A DNA stretch of 55,655 bases from Gammaproteobacteria bacterium (GTDB lineage: Bacteria > Pseudomonadota > Gammaproteobacteria > SZUA-152). Within the stretch, counting starts at the first letter, position 1. Each line of letters opens with the position of its first letter. The notes under the pieces were generated by a model. It searched no databases, was not told the origin of the DNA, and was given only the letters and a program-made list of their open reading frames with translations. This document shows, piece by piece, positions 1 to 8,955 of the stretch. The position numbers and the translations under genes were made by a program. The stretch is taken from assembly GCA_021647705.1 (NCBI GenBank), contig JAKIUF010000029.1, positions 1 to 55,655 of the forward strand. Direction: 5' to 3'.

Positions 1-105
1 AAAACATTCAGGGCTGCTTGTATCAATTTCTTCAAGAAAATTGATCAATATGCTGATGAAATCACTTCTCTAATGAGCGGCGGATTTGAAATCGATTACA
101 CCTAA
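1..105 (+). mobile_element. IS630-family transposase, C-terminal fragment (cut by window edge)
   Basis: The reading frame open from base 1 ends in a TAA at 103-105. Its last 34 residues include FFKKIDQYADEITSLM, which resembles the C-terminal tail of IS630-family DDE transposases, where an FF..I..Y..EL.SL helix closes the protein. Only this tail lies in the window, so the catalytic residues cannot be checked. The element's right end probably lies within about 20-25 bases after the stop, where the next gene (reading towards it) is broken off. The terminal inverted repeat cannot be confirmed because the left end is missing. Confidence 0.65.
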
Positions 106-108
106 ATC

Positions 109-429
109 TCAATCGCTACGGGTATAGATTAAAATACCAAGTGTCTCTATTGTGCTTCTGAGTAGAATTCTCGCACCCAGTAAATGGCCAGATCTTTCCA
201 GCAGTACCATTTGATTTAATAAATCCGTTATTCGCCAGAACGTAAGTTCCCGCAAAACAATACTTCGGTATGTTGCCTTCCATTTATGTGCCGTTGAGTT
301 TCGTGAAATCAGAGCTGCTAATTCAATCTTTTCACAGAGAGAAGAATTCCATACATCCAATACTTTCGCTACATTTTCCATATGGCACCTAATTGCTCTT
401 GAGGCATCTAACTTATTAGTATTAGGCAC
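109..429 (-). pseudogene. Hypothetical protein, 3' end apparently removed by the IS630 element
   Basis: This is a 106-residue frame with an ATG at 429. I do not recognise the family with confidence. The segment LLERSGHLLGARILLRSTIE is a helix typical of proteins scoring domain of unknown function DUF5677, where a similar R....LRS.IE helix occurs, but the match is weak. The frame runs off after ILIYTRSD within about 20 bases of the transposase stop, so the C-terminus looks replaced by insertion-sequence DNA. The upstream region (the minus-strand promoter side, 423-551) carries three copies of a short palindrome that could be an operator. Confidence 0.4.
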
Positions 430-551
430 ATTTGCCCTGCTACCCGGCAGTATTGCACGAAGAATCAGGCATCTTTGCCTGATAACACAGAAAACCTGTC
501 AATTTGACCTGATATATTGGTATTGGGGTGATATTTAGGCATCTTTGCCTG
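423..551. repeat. Three copies of a short palindrome (AGGCA-N-TGCCT type)
   Basis: CAGGCATCTTTGCCTG lies at 466-481 and TAGGCATCTTTGCCTG at 536-551. A looser copy, TAGGCACATTTGCCCTG, lies at 423-439. Each has 5-6 base arms around a 4-5 base centre. They sit directly upstream of the minus-strand gene ending its start at 429, so they could be operator sites for a dimeric regulator. Transcription factor and function are unknown. Confidence 0.5.
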
Positions 552-978
552 CAATTTTTTCTTAAACCCTATTCCCCGGAAACCACCATGTCAACTCAGA
601 ATTCTGGAAAATATTTATTAACAAAAATGCACGATTTGCTGCGGCGTTTTCACTATTCTATTCATATTTTCCGGGTGCAGTGAAAATGAACAAAGAGGAA
701 CAAGCGACGCTTTACTCATCTCAACCTTTACTTCATTCGACCGAGCTGTGGCCTCCCGCTTTAATCGTCGTTTTGCCCCCCCCCTGTTATTTCTGCTCGC
801 GAGGAAAGGTACCCAATTATTGACAGAATTGAAGAGGGCGAGAGTATAAGGGAACTAAATTCGCCCAAAGTCACTCACATCATGAAGTTGTTTGATAGAC
901 TGACGCAGGTTAGCATCACCCTACTCCGACCCAACCCGAAAATTTCATAAATTTGCGGGCTAAATATAAAGAAGGGAC
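552..978. other. Gap without a convincing gene
   Basis: I see no complete gene here. One frame contains FIFSGCSENEQ, which looks like a lipoprotein signal and lipobox, at about 640-700. It lacks an in-frame ATG start, and a neighbouring frame beginning with ATG at 588 stops at about 682. A nine-C run lies at 776-784. This may be a frameshifted remnant of a small lipoprotein gene. The end of the gap holds the ribosome binding site of the next gene (AAGAAGGG just before ATG 979). Confidence 0.4.
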
Positions 979-1446
979 ATGACAAGAAATCCATCCATTC
1001 GCCGACTGATCGTCGCCCTGCTTCTGCTCATGGGACCGCTGACGCAGTTCCAGACGCTGTATGCCTGCGAATTAATGGAGCATGACCATGAGCACGGGTC
1101 GCCCGGTATGGTCTGTTGCTGCGACGAGCCGGGCGACATGGGCATGATGGGCTGTGAGATGGATGGTACCTGTCAGGATCAGGCTGTCATGGCGGGTGAT
1201 GGTTGTTGTGATATCACTTACGAGCCGTCTCAGGTGAGTCAGGCATCAGGTGCCAGCGCTCACTCTCAACAGACTTTACTGCTCGATGCGGCCCAGCCGC
1301 CACCTCTGCCGGATTCATTTGATTTCCCTGGCTCTGCTTTTATAGATAGTGTTCCAGCAAGTCATGTTGTTCATTTTGTTCCCGATGCCTCCACTCTACT
1401 CCCCGATAAACCGGTCTATCTGCTGACCCGCCGCTTCCGTATTTGA
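979..1446 (+). CDS. Exported Cys/Met/His-rich protein of the copper-efflux cluster
   Basis: 155 residues with a signal peptide (about residues 1-29, ending LYA). A metal-rich stretch at about 30-78 follows, with motifs such as HDHEHG, VCCCDE, MGMMGCEM and GDGCC. The remainder is proline-rich with no recognised domain. Small proteins of this kind commonly precede RND copper/silver efflux genes and are thought to bind metal in the periplasm. The ATG is chosen for the AAGAAGGG ribosome binding site in front. It is followed at 134 bases by the outer-membrane efflux gene in the same direction, so it is probably part of the same metal-responsive unit. Its own biochemical role is inferred. Confidence 0.75.
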   Translation: MTRNPSIRRLIVALLLLMGPLTQFQTLYACELMEHDHEHGSPGMVCCCDEPGDMGMMGCEMDGTCQDQAVMAGDGCCDITYEPSQVSQASGASAHSQQTLLLDAAQPPPLPDSFDFPGSAFIDSVPASHVVHFVPDASTLLPDKPVYLLTRRFRI

Positions 1447-1579
1447 TCACACCTTCGTTTGCACTTTGCGCTTGAAGAAAAGCGCAGAGCGCTAAGTCAC
1501 GTCCGGGTTTAGCTCTGACGCATTTTTTGTGCGTGCATTGCAATCCCGGTTTGCAAACAACTCATAACGAAGGTGTTTT

Positions 1580-2893
1580 ATGCATAACACAAATTTTTGC
1601 GGAAGCTTCCGCTCCTGTTCCCGTTTCAGCGTCGTCCTGTTGGGGTTGGCGGTTATTTACCAGCCGTTGATGGCCAACGAGGCCGATCTCCCGTTCGCTG
1701 ATGAGTCGTCATTGACTTCAGCACATCTGGTGGAGGCGGTGCTGGCACGCAGTCCCGATATTCCCACCATGGAAGCAGTCTGGATGGCGGCGAAGGCTCG
1801 TATCAGGCAGGCCGGTTCATTTGATGATCCCATGCTTTCTTACAGCATTGCGCCTCAGTCAGTGGGTGCGGACGGGTTGGACTTTGGTCAGAAACTCTCT
1901 TTCTCACAGCGCCTGCCCTGGCCGGGCAAACGCGGCTTGCGTGGTGATGTCGCCCGCGCTGAGTCTGATGCCGCTTTTGTGGGTATCGGGCAGGCACGTT
2001 TGAAACTCACTGAGACCGCCAAGGCTGCTTATGCCGATTGGTATTTTGTACATGCCGCGATTCGTATTAACGGTATCAATAAATCCTTGTTGCAGGAGTT
2101 CCAGAATATCGCCGGGATTAAGTATTCGGCAGGTCGCGCCTCGCGACAGGATGTTTTGCGCGCCGAGGTGGAACGGGTGCTGCTGGAACATCGGGATATC
2201 GTGTTGGAACGCCAGCGCCGTGATGTTCTGGCGAATATAAACACGTTGTTGCAGCGTCTTCCCGATCAGTCGTTACCGCCTCCGGCGGGGCTGCCCGGGA
2301 TCATCCCGTTGCCAACAATAGAACGGCTGCGGGCGCTGGCATTGGAACATCACCCGGAGCTGCGTGCCCTGATGGCACGTACTCAGGCAAGTCGTCACAG
2401 AGAACGGCTGGCTGAGCGTAATGACTATCCCGACATCACTCTCAATGCGGGCTACAACACCCTCTGGAATCAGCGTGAGAAACGTCTCACTGTGGGGGCG
2501 TCGATCAACATCCCGCTTCAAGGTAAACGCCATGCTGCGAAGGATGAAGCACGCGCCTTGACCCTGCATCTAGATTCCCGGCAGCGGGCAAAAGTGTCGC
2601 AGCTTATGGGTGATCTACAGCAAGCGGTAGAAAAGGTCCGCGAAAGTGAGCATGTATTGAGTCTTTACCAGGGTCGGTTATTGCCTCTTGCAGAGGAGAA
2701 TCTGGAAGCCGCCCGGTCGGACTATGAAGCTGGCAGCGGTAACTTTCTTGACTTGATCAGTGCAGAGAAAAATCTGATGCAGACCCGGTTACAACGGGAG
2801 CAGACGCGGGCGGATTACCACCGGCATCTGGCTGCGCTGGAGCAACTTGTGGGTGGCTCGTTGGGTATTCGTTCCGGGAGTAATGCATCATGA
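1580..2893 (+). CDS. cusC: TolC-family outer-membrane factor, CusC/CzcC-like
   Basis: 437 residues with an N-terminal signal peptide (hydrophobic VVLLGLAVIY at about 19-28). The body is two long helical repeats of the outer-membrane efflux protein family, such as KLSFSQRLPWPGKR and LTVGASINIPLQGKRHA, the conserved turn motifs where the helical barrel meets the beta-barrel. It forms the outer-membrane exit duct of a tripartite RND pump. There is no lipobox, so it is probably not lipidated. Its stop overlaps the start of the adaptor gene by four bases (ATGA), so the two are translated together. Substrate is inferred from the CusA-type pump encoded downstream. Confidence 0.9.
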   Translation: MHNTNFCGSFRSCSRFSVVLLGLAVIYQPLMANEADLPFADESSLTSAHLVEAVLARSPDIPTMEAVWMAAKARIRQAGSFDDPMLSYSIAPQSVGADGLDFGQKLSFSQRLPWPGKRGLRGDVARAESDAAFVGIGQARLKLTETAKAAYADWYFVHAAIRINGINKSLLQEFQNIAGIKYSAGRASRQDVLRAEVERVLLEHRDIVLERQRRDVLANINTLLQRLPDQSLPPPAGLPGIIPLPTIERLRALALEHHPELRALMARTQASRHRERLAERNDYPDITLNAGYNTLWNQREKRLTVGASINIPLQGKRHAAKDEARALTLHLDSRQRAKVSQLMGDLQQAVEKVRESEHVLSLYQGRLLPLAEENLEAARSDYEAGSGNFLDLISAEKNLMQTRLQREQTRADYHRHLAALEQLVGGSLGIRSGSNAS

Positions 2894-4344
2894 AAACACC
2901 CTTTTTCAGCACTCTTTTCAGCACTTTTTTCAGCATTCTGTTTTTCTTTTTATTCAGCACGATTGGCAGTCCGGTCATGGCTGAAACAGACTCCGCCGAT
3001 TTTTTTGATGCGGGTCCATTCAAGGTGCGAGCCGAGCTTGATCCAGAGACGCCCAAAGTAGGTAAAAACCGGGTAACAGTCTGGGTGCGGGATGAGGCGG
3101 GTCAGCCTTTGAGCGGTGTGACGCTCAAGGCGGTGGCGGTAATGCCTGCCATGGGCAGTATGCCTGCAATGTACGCCCCGGCGGAAATGGGCGAGACCGA
3201 AACCGGCCAGTATGAAGGTATATTTGAACCGTCCATGGGGGGCGAATGGCCGCTGAGTATTGAGATCAAGTCCGATGCAGGAAAAGGCAGTATCACTTTC
3301 GATCTGGCTACCGGTCGTAAGGGCTTACGCTGTGCGACCTGTGGTGCCTCTGATGGTGGGGGTGCTGATGTTCCGGGCACGGTGCGGGTAAATCCGGCTC
3401 GTCGCCAGTTGATCGGCATCACTACCGGTCGAGTCAAACAAAAGAAGTTGCGCGTTACGATCCGTGCCGCTGGCAGCGTAACTTATGACGAAACACGCTT
3501 GAGTGATGTGGCGCTGAAGTTCAATGGCTGGATTGGTAAACTTTACGCCAACACTGTCGGCAAGCCGGTGAAAAAAGGCGAGCCGCTATTTACAGTTTAT
3601 AGCCCCGAGCTATTGACGGTGCAGGAGGAGTATCTGGAGATCCTGCGGCGTGTTTCCGCAAAGGGCAGTAAGCACCGGTTAGAGGCTGTCCATCGTCGAT
3701 TGCGATTGTGGGACATCAGTGAAGCCCAGATCAAGGCACTGGAAAAACGCGGTACGGCACAGGAGTATATCTCCATTCTGGCCCCCGTCAGCGGTGTGGT
3801 GATAGACAAGCTGATCGTGGCGGGTTCCGCCTTCAAAACCGGGCAGCAACTGCTGCGCATCGCCGATCTCTCGCAAGTGTGGGTCGAAGCTCAGGTCTAT
3901 GACTACGAGCTGCCACTGATCAAACGTGGCATGAAAGCCAAAGTGGTGTTGCCCGAGTTGCAGGATCGCGAATACCCGGCCAGGGTCGATTTCATTTATC
4001 CCTTTATGGAAGGCGACACCCACACTGCCCGCGTGCGTGTGGTGCTGGACAATCGTGATGGTTTTCTGCGCCCGGAGATGTACGCCCACATCCATCTCAA
4101 GGCGAAATTGGGTAAGCGCCTGGTCGTGCCGGAATCAGCGGTGCTTTATTCAGGACAGAGCCGCATAGTGTTTCTCGATCTGGGGGACGGTCGCCTTGCG
4201 CCGCGCAAGATCAAAACGGGCCAGCGCAATCGCAAGTGGATCGAGGTACTGGAGGGACTTGAAGAGGGCGACATGGTGGTCACTTCCGGCAATTTTCTTA
4301 TCGCTGCCGAGAGCAAGCTGAAAGCGGGGATTGAATCATGGTAA
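2890..4344 (+). CDS. cusB: RND periplasmic adaptor, CusB-like, with N-terminal FixH/YtkA-like domain
   Basis: 484 residues: signal peptide (about 1-31), then an immunoglobulin-like FixH/YtkA-type domain (about 38-135) rich in Met (PAMGSMPAMYAPAEMG). A short linker carries CATC (C148, C151). The membrane-fusion barrel-sandwich and beta-barrel regions follow (about 165-480), with FNGWIGKLYANTVGKPVKKG typical of CusB. It links the inner-membrane pump to the outer-membrane channel and, in CusB, takes metal from CusF. The extra N-terminal domain and Cys pair probably bind Cu or Ag; this is inference. It overlaps cusA by seven bases at its end. Confidence 0.92.
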   Translation: MKTPFFSTLFSTFFSILFFFLFSTIGSPVMAETDSADFFDAGPFKVRAELDPETPKVGKNRVTVWVRDEAGQPLSGVTLKAVAVMPAMGSMPAMYAPAEMGETETGQYEGIFEPSMGGEWPLSIEIKSDAGKGSITFDLATGRKGLRCATCGASDGGGADVPGTVRVNPARRQLIGITTGRVKQKKLRVTIRAAGSVTYDETRLSDVALKFNGWIGKLYANTVGKPVKKGEPLFTVYSPELLTVQEEYLEILRRVSAKGSKHRLEAVHRRLRLWDISEAQIKALEKRGTAQEYISILAPVSGVVIDKLIVAGSAFKTGQQLLRIADLSQVWVEAQVYDYELPLIKRGMKAKVVLPELQDREYPARVDFIYPFMEGDTHTARVRVVLDNRDGFLRPEMYAHIHLKAKLGKRLVVPESAVLYSGQSRIVFLDLGDGRLAPRKIKTGQRNRKWIEVLEGLEEGDMVVTSGNFLIAAESKLKAGIESW

Positions 4345-7300
4345 AAGAACCCGACATCTCCAGCCATGGCCCCATTGAGTGGCTCATCCGCTACTGTGCA
4401 CAAAATCAGTTGTTAACGCTGTTCGTGGTGATCGCCGCGACCTTCTGGGGCTACAAGGCGTTGCTTGATACGCCACTGGATGCCATACCCGATCTCTCCG
4501 ATGTGCAGGTGATCATCTATACCGAGTGGCCGGGGCGCAGTCCCGATCTGGTGGAGGATCAGATTACCTACCCGTTAAGCACCACGCTGCTGGCAGCCCC
4601 CAAAGTGCAGTCGGTACGTGGTCAGAGTTATATGGGCCTCTCTTTTGTCTACGTCATTTTTGACGAAGGCACTGATATCTACTGGGCGCGTTCGCGAGTG
4701 CTGGAGTATCTCAACTCGGCGCAAGGCACGCTGCCGGACGATGTGCAACCGACGCTTGGTCCCGATGCCACGGGTGTGGGCTGGGTATTTCAATATGCGC
4801 TGGTGGACAGATCCGGCAAGCACAATCTGGCCGAGCTGCGCAGCTTGCAGGATTTCAAACTGCGTTACTGGCTGGAGTCAGTAGAAGGTGTGGCTGAAGT
4901 GGCTTCGGTAGGTGGCTTCGTCAAGGAGTATCAAATCCTGCTTGATCCCAACAAACTGGCGGCTTACAACATTCCGCTGAAAAAAATCGCCGAAGCCGTA
5001 CGCCGCTCCAATAACGATGTCGGTGGCCGGGTGTTGGAGATTGCCGGTCACGAGCAGTTCATTCGCGGTCGGGGTTATATAAAGAACAAAGGCGATATAG
5101 AGGAGATCGCCATCGGCATTGGAAGCTCTGATTCTAAAGAAAGGGGCATTCCCATCCTGCTACGTGATGTAGCAGTAATAAGCCTCGGGCCAGCCATGCG
5201 TCGTGGTGTGGCGGAACTGGATGGTGAAGGCGAAGTGGTGGGTGGCACGGTGGTGATGCGTTATGGCGAAGATGCGCTGGGGGTGATCGAGCGGGTCAAA
5301 CAGCGTCTAGCTGAAGCGCAGGTGGCGCTGCCGGAGGGTGTGGAGATTGTCACCGTCTACGACCGCTCCGAGTTGATCAACCGGGCCATCGATACGCTGA
5401 AACAGACCCTCACGGAAGAGATGATTGTGGTGTCGCTCATTATTATGGTGTTTCTGCTGCACTTTCGTTCAGCGCTGATTGCCATCCTCACCTTGCCCGT
5501 GGCGATTCTGTTGTCGTTCATCCCTATGTCCGGACAAAATCTGACGGCGAACATCATGTCGCTGGGGGGTATTGCGGTGGCCATCGGCGCGATGGTGGAT
5601 GCTTCCATCGTGATGATTGAAAATATTCATAAACGCCTGGAGACATGGAATAAACAGGGTAATCGCAACGATGTGATCATTCGCGCCATGCAGGAGGTGG
5701 GGCCGAGTATTTTCTTTTCGCTGCTGATCATCACCGTCTCTTTCCTGCCGGTGTTTGCGCTGGAAGGCACCGAGGGTCGGCTGTTCAAACCACTGGCCTA
5801 CACCAAGACCTATTCCATGGGGTTTGCTGCGCTGCTGGCTATCACTTTCACTCCAGCATTGGCAGTGTTGCTGATTCGCGGCAAAATTCGCGGCGATAAA
5901 AGCTGGATCAATCGCGCATTGGTCGCGGCCTACACGCCCATTGTGCGTCTGGCGGTGAAGCTGCGCTGGTGGGTGGTGGGCGGAGCCATCGCCGCACTGC
6001 TGGCCACGGTGCCGGTGTTTATGGAACTGGGTAACGAGTTCATGCCGCCGCTGAACGAAGGCAGCATCCTCTACATGCCCACGGCGGTACCGGGCATGTC
6101 CATCACTGAGGCAGGCAAAGTATTGCATGCCATGGACAAGGAGTTAAAAGCCTTCCCCGAAGTCGAACGGGTGTTTGGCAAGATGGGGCGTTCCACCAGC
6201 CCCACCGATCCGGCACCACTCTCCATGGCCGAAATCGTCGTGACTTTCAAGCCGAAAGACCAATGGCGGGAGGGGGTCACCTGGGAGAGTCTGCTCGCCG
6301 AGATGGATGCACAATTGCGCTATCCCGGTATGCCCAACGTCTGGTGGATGCCGATCCAGACCCGCACCGAGATGCTGGCCACCGGCATCCGTTCAACGCT
6401 GGGCATCAAGGTGTTTGGCGATGATCTGGAGACGGTGGAAGCCACCGGGATTCGCATCGAGCAGGCGCTGCAAGATGATGAACGTACAGCGCCGTTTACT
6501 CGTAGTGCCTTTGCCGAGCGCATCAGCGGCGGCTATTTTCTCGACTTCGATATCGACCGCAAAAAAATTGCCCGCTATGGTTTGACCATTGCCGATGTGG
6601 AAGAAGTGATCATGGTCGCAGTGGGCGGCATGACGGTATCCGAGACCGTGGAGGGACGTGAGCGTTACGCCATTAACCTGCGTTATGCACGCGATTTCCG
6701 GGATAATCCGCAAGCACTGAAACGGGTGCTGGTACCGACACCCACCGGGGCGCAAATTCCACTGGCGCAACTCGCCGAGCTAAACTTTCGCACCGGCCCG
6801 CCCATGCTGCGGAATGAAAACGGTCAGCTGGTGGGGTATGTGTTTGTCGATGTCAACGACAAGATCGGTATCGCGGATTATGTGGCGGCAGCCAAACAGG
6901 TGGTGGCAGAACAGGCCGATGTACCGCCCGGTTACCGCCTCGACTGGGCCGGGCAGTTCAAATACTTCGAACGCGCCAAAGCCAAACTCATGCTCGTCGT
7001 GCCGCTGACCCTGTTCATCGTCTTCTTCATGCTGTTCATCAACCGTAAATCGGTGATGGAGTCGCTGATCATCCTGCTGGCGGTGCCCTTCTCGTTGATC
7101 GGTGCAATATGGCTGCTTGCCTGGCTCGACTATAACCTCAGCGTCGCGGTGTGGGTCGGCATGATTGCGTTGGCTGGCGTGGATGCCGCGATGGGGGTGT
7201 TGATGATGTTGTATCTCGGCATAGCCTTTCGCCAACGTCTGGCGGAGGGTCGATTGCAGACACAGCAAGACCTGCTGGAAGTGATCATCGAAGGCGCAGG

Positions 7301-7541
7301 ACGACGCATCCGCCCCATGCTCATGACGGGTCTGGCGTTATTGCTGGGGCTGGTTCCCATTCTCTGGAGCGACGGTACCGGTGCGGATGTGATGAAGCGT
7401 ATTGCTGCGCCTATGGTAGGCGGGATCGCCTCGGCTCTGGTTACCGTTTTGATTCTGTTTCCTGCGGTTTTTGCCATCTGGAAAGGATGGTCATTGCGCA
7501 CAACTCAAAAACAATCAAAGAAGGACAACGCCATGACGTGA
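4338..7541 (+). CDS. cusA: CusA-type heavy-metal RND efflux pump (Cu(I)/Ag(I))
   Basis: 1067 residues, normal length for the heavy-metal-efflux RND family, with the usual twelve membrane helices and two large periplasmic loops. It uses proton motive force to expel metal. The three methionines of the E. coli CusA relay (573, 623, 672) have counterparts at M580 (ILYMPT), M630 (PLSMAE) and M679 (RTEMLATGI) with identical 50- and 49-residue spacing. This supports monovalent copper/silver rather than Zn/Co/Cd. Translationally coupled to cusB (start inside its last codons). The coding end is followed by a hairpin repeat and then a cusF-like gene. Confidence 0.95.
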   Translation: MVKEPDISSHGPIEWLIRYCAQNQLLTLFVVIAATFWGYKALLDTPLDAIPDLSDVQVIIYTEWPGRSPDLVEDQITYPLSTTLLAAPKVQSVRGQSYMGLSFVYVIFDEGTDIYWARSRVLEYLNSAQGTLPDDVQPTLGPDATGVGWVFQYALVDRSGKHNLAELRSLQDFKLRYWLESVEGVAEVASVGGFVKEYQILLDPNKLAAYNIPLKKIAEAVRRSNNDVGGRVLEIAGHEQFIRGRGYIKNKGDIEEIAIGIGSSDSKERGIPILLRDVAVISLGPAMRRGVAELDGEGEVVGGTVVMRYGEDALGVIERVKQRLAEAQVALPEGVEIVTVYDRSELINRAIDTLKQTLTEEMIVVSLIIMVFLLHFRSALIAILTLPVAILLSFIPMSGQNLTANIMSLGGIAVAIGAMVDASIVMIENIHKRLETWNKQGNRNDVIIRAMQEVGPSIFFSLLIITVSFLPVFALEGTEGRLFKPLAYTKTYSMGFAALLAITFTPALAVLLIRGKIRGDKSWINRALVAAYTPIVRLAVKLRWWVVGGAIAALLATVPVFMELGNEFMPPLNEGSILYMPTAVPGMSITEAGKVLHAMDKELKAFPEVERVFGKMGRSTSPTDPAPLSMAEIVVTFKPKDQWREGVTWESLLAEMDAQLRYPGMPNVWWMPIQTRTEMLATGIRSTLGIKVFGDDLETVEATGIRIEQALQDDERTAPFTRSAFAERISGGYFLDFDIDRKKIARYGLTIADVEEVIMVAVGGMTVSETVEGRERYAINLRYARDFRDNPQALKRVLVPTPTGAQIPLAQLAELNFRTGPPMLRNENGQLVGYVFVDVNDKIGIADYVAAAKQVVAEQADVPPGYRLDWAGQFKYFERAKAKLMLVVPLTLFIVFFMLFINRKSVMESLIILLAVPFSLIGAIWLLAWLDYNLSVAVWVGMIALAGVDAAMGVLMMLYLGIAFRQRLAEGRLQTQQDLLEVIIEGAGRRIRPMLMTGLALLLGLVPILWSDGTGADVMKRIAAPMVGGIASALVTVLILFPAVFAIWKGWSLRTTQKQSKKDNAMT

Positions 7542-7577
7542 TGGACATCCCTCGTGGGAATACATACCGATCCCTCG

Positions 7578-7642
7578 TTCCCACGGTCCTCCGTGGGAAT
7601 GCATACCAATGATATGGGTTCCCACGCTGGAGCATGGGAACC
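7578..7642. repeat. Two adjacent REP-like hairpins between cusA and cusF
   Basis: TTCCCACGG (7578-7586) pairs with CCGTGGGAA (7591-7599) around a four-base loop. GGTTCCCA (7617-7624) pairs with TGGGAACC (7635-7642). The surrounding text (CTCGTTCCCACG, GTGGGAATGCATACC, also a half copy at about 7551-7568) belongs to a repeat type widespread in proteobacterial intergenic DNA. It may protect or separate the cusCBA messenger RNA from cusF. Confidence 0.7.
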
Positions 7643-7668
7643 AGAAACTCAACAAAGAGGAATAAACA

Positions 7669-7977
7669 ATGAAACTAAAAACCATCATTACGTTATTAAT
7701 GGTCCTTCTACTGACGGGCATCACCGCACTGTCAGTCAGTGCCGCCAGGCAAACTCACCATGGTATTGGCACAGTCACCGCTATCGACAACAAAGCCAAA
7801 AAAATTGAACTCAAACACGGCCCCATCAAAAGCATCGGCTGGATGGGTATGAAAATGTTCTTCGCTGTGGAGGATGCAGAACTGCTGGATGAGGTCGAGG
7901 TCGGAGATAAAGTAGACTTTGATTTTATCGAAACCCGGGACAAACGCTATGTGATTACAGACATCGAAGCACAGTGA
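7669..7977 (+). CDS. cusF: CusF-like periplasmic copper/silver-binding protein
   Basis: 102 residues with a signal peptide (about 1-25, SVSA). The OB-fold CusF domain follows (about 32-100). The metal site of CusF (H36, W44, M47, M49 in E. coli) is matched by H50, W58, M61 and M63 with the same spacing (HGPIKSIGWMGMKM). The protein would carry Cu(I)/Ag(I) to CusB and the pump. It has its own AAAGAGGAA ribosome binding site. A strong hairpin lies just after the stop, so this gene probably ends the cus transcript. Confidence 0.92.
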   Translation: MKLKTIITLLMVLLLTGITALSVSAARQTHHGIGTVTAIDNKAKKIELKHGPIKSIGWMGMKMFFAVEDAELLDEVEVGDKVDFDFIETRDKRYVITDIEAQ

Positions 7978-7988
7978 TAAGTCTCTAA

Positions 7989-8020
7989 AGGTGGCGTTCA
8001 GAAGAACTCCACCTCTTCTT
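7989..8020 (+). terminator. Probable Rho-independent terminator after cusF
   Basis: AGGTGG (7989-7994) pairs with CCACCT (8009-8014), and inside it GTTC pairs with GAAC around an AGAA loop, with one mismatched base pair between the two stems. The tail CTTCTT is T-rich but interrupted. It lies 12 bases after the cusF stop. Confidence 0.55.
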
Positions 8021-8045
8021 AACCCTTAAAAGCGAGGTGAACGCC

Positions 8046-8285
8046 ATGATAGATATGATAAACAACGGACATGGGTCGATAATGGGCGGCATGTGGTTTT
8101 TTTCAATTCTGTTCTGGGTTTTGATAATTGCCGGAGTGGTCTTTATTACCAGATGGTTTCTGGAGCGCAACAACAAAACAGCTTCCGTTAATGAATCTGC
8201 ATTGGATGTCCTGAAAAAACGCTACGCCAAAGGCGAGATTGATCGAGAAACTTTCGAGCAAATGAAAAAGGATATCGAGCCGTGA
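8046..8285 (+). CDS. Small membrane protein with C-terminal SHOCT domain
   Basis: 79 residues from ATG 8046. One membrane helix (about 15-37, WFFSILFWVLIIAGVVFITRW) is followed by a SHOCT motif (ALDVLKKRYAKGEIDRETFEQMK), a short helical module often found at the end of membrane proteins. A GTG at 8037 is in frame, but it lies inside the GAGGTGA ribosome binding site that serves the ATG at 8046, so the ATG is preferred. Such proteins are frequent near copper resistance genes. Their role is not established. Its stop overlaps the next start (GTGA). Confidence 0.8.
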   Translation: MIDMINNGHGSIMGGMWFFSILFWVLIIAGVVFITRWFLERNNKTASVNESALDVLKKRYAKGEIDRETFEQMKKDIEP

Positions 8286-8947
8286 AATCCTGCCGTAACC
8301 TGAATATCGGTGTTGTCCTGTTGCTGGCAGGTGTGGTGGGGCTAATGACAACGAGTGGGTCATGTAATTCCATGGGAAACATGATGGGCGGAATGATGGA
8401 TCGGGATAGCATGAAAGGAATGATGAAAAACAGGATGGGTGTACAATTGCCACCGGGTATTGAACCAGAAGAACTTCCCGAACCTCAATCGAGCGGTGCA
8501 AAACTGCTTGTGCAGTATTGTACGCAGTGTCATAACTTACCCGGCCCGGGTATGCACTCGGCACAGGCATGGCAATCGGTTGTTGAACGTATGAATCAGC
8601 GTATGCAGATGATGAGCGGTCGCAATATGATGGGAATGATGCACAATATCGAAGTGCCTGCGAATAAGGAATTAGAGACGCTGAATGCCTATCTGCAAAA
8701 ACATGCTCAAAAACCTATCGACAAGTCCCAATATGAAGACCTGAATTCACTTGCCGGTCGATCATTTGAGGCAGTTTGCTCACAATGCCATGTGTTGCCC
8801 GATCCCAAACAACACACGGTCAATGAATGGCCTGCTGTTGTTCAACGTATGGTGAAAAACATGAACTTGATGGGTAAATCTGTTCCTGATGAAGAAGTCG
8901 TTGAAATGATTCTTGGGTTTTTACAGACACATGCAAGGTCAGGTTAG
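8282..8947 (+). CDS. Exported diheme c-type cytochrome with Met-rich N-terminus
   Basis: 221 residues from GTG 8282, overlapping the SHOCT gene by four bases. A hydrophobic leader (about 10-27) is followed by a Met-rich run (GNMMGGMMDRDSMKGMM, about 32-48). Two repeated halves each carry a CxxCH heme site: C80-T-Q-C83-H84 and C166-S-Q-C169-H170. Each site is followed by LP.P..H and, further on, W..VV.RM, and the second conserved methionine positions could be axial ligands. It is probably a periplasmic or membrane-anchored electron carrier. The methionine run suggests contact with copper, but that is inference. No exact family name is claimed. Confidence 0.8.
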   Translation: MKSCRNLNIGVVLLLAGVVGLMTTSGSCNSMGNMMGGMMDRDSMKGMMKNRMGVQLPPGIEPEELPEPQSSGAKLLVQYCTQCHNLPGPGMHSAQAWQSVVERMNQRMQMMSGRNMMGMMHNIEVPANKELETLNAYLQKHAQKPIDKSQYEDLNSLAGRSFEAVCSQCHVLPDPKQHTVNEWPAVVQRMVKNMNLMGKSVPDEEVVEMILGFLQTHARSG

Positions 8948-8955
8948 CTTGTCAC

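Noticed and set aside
588-840. Possible small lipoprotein gene (FIFSGC lipobox)
   Set aside because: The frame with the lipobox has no proper start and neighbouring frames stop; at most a frameshifted remnant, so not listed as a gene.
5469-6128. 219-residue minus-strand frame within cusA
   Set aside because: It is rich in His and Gln from antisense reading of the pump gene; no ribosome binding site and no domain.
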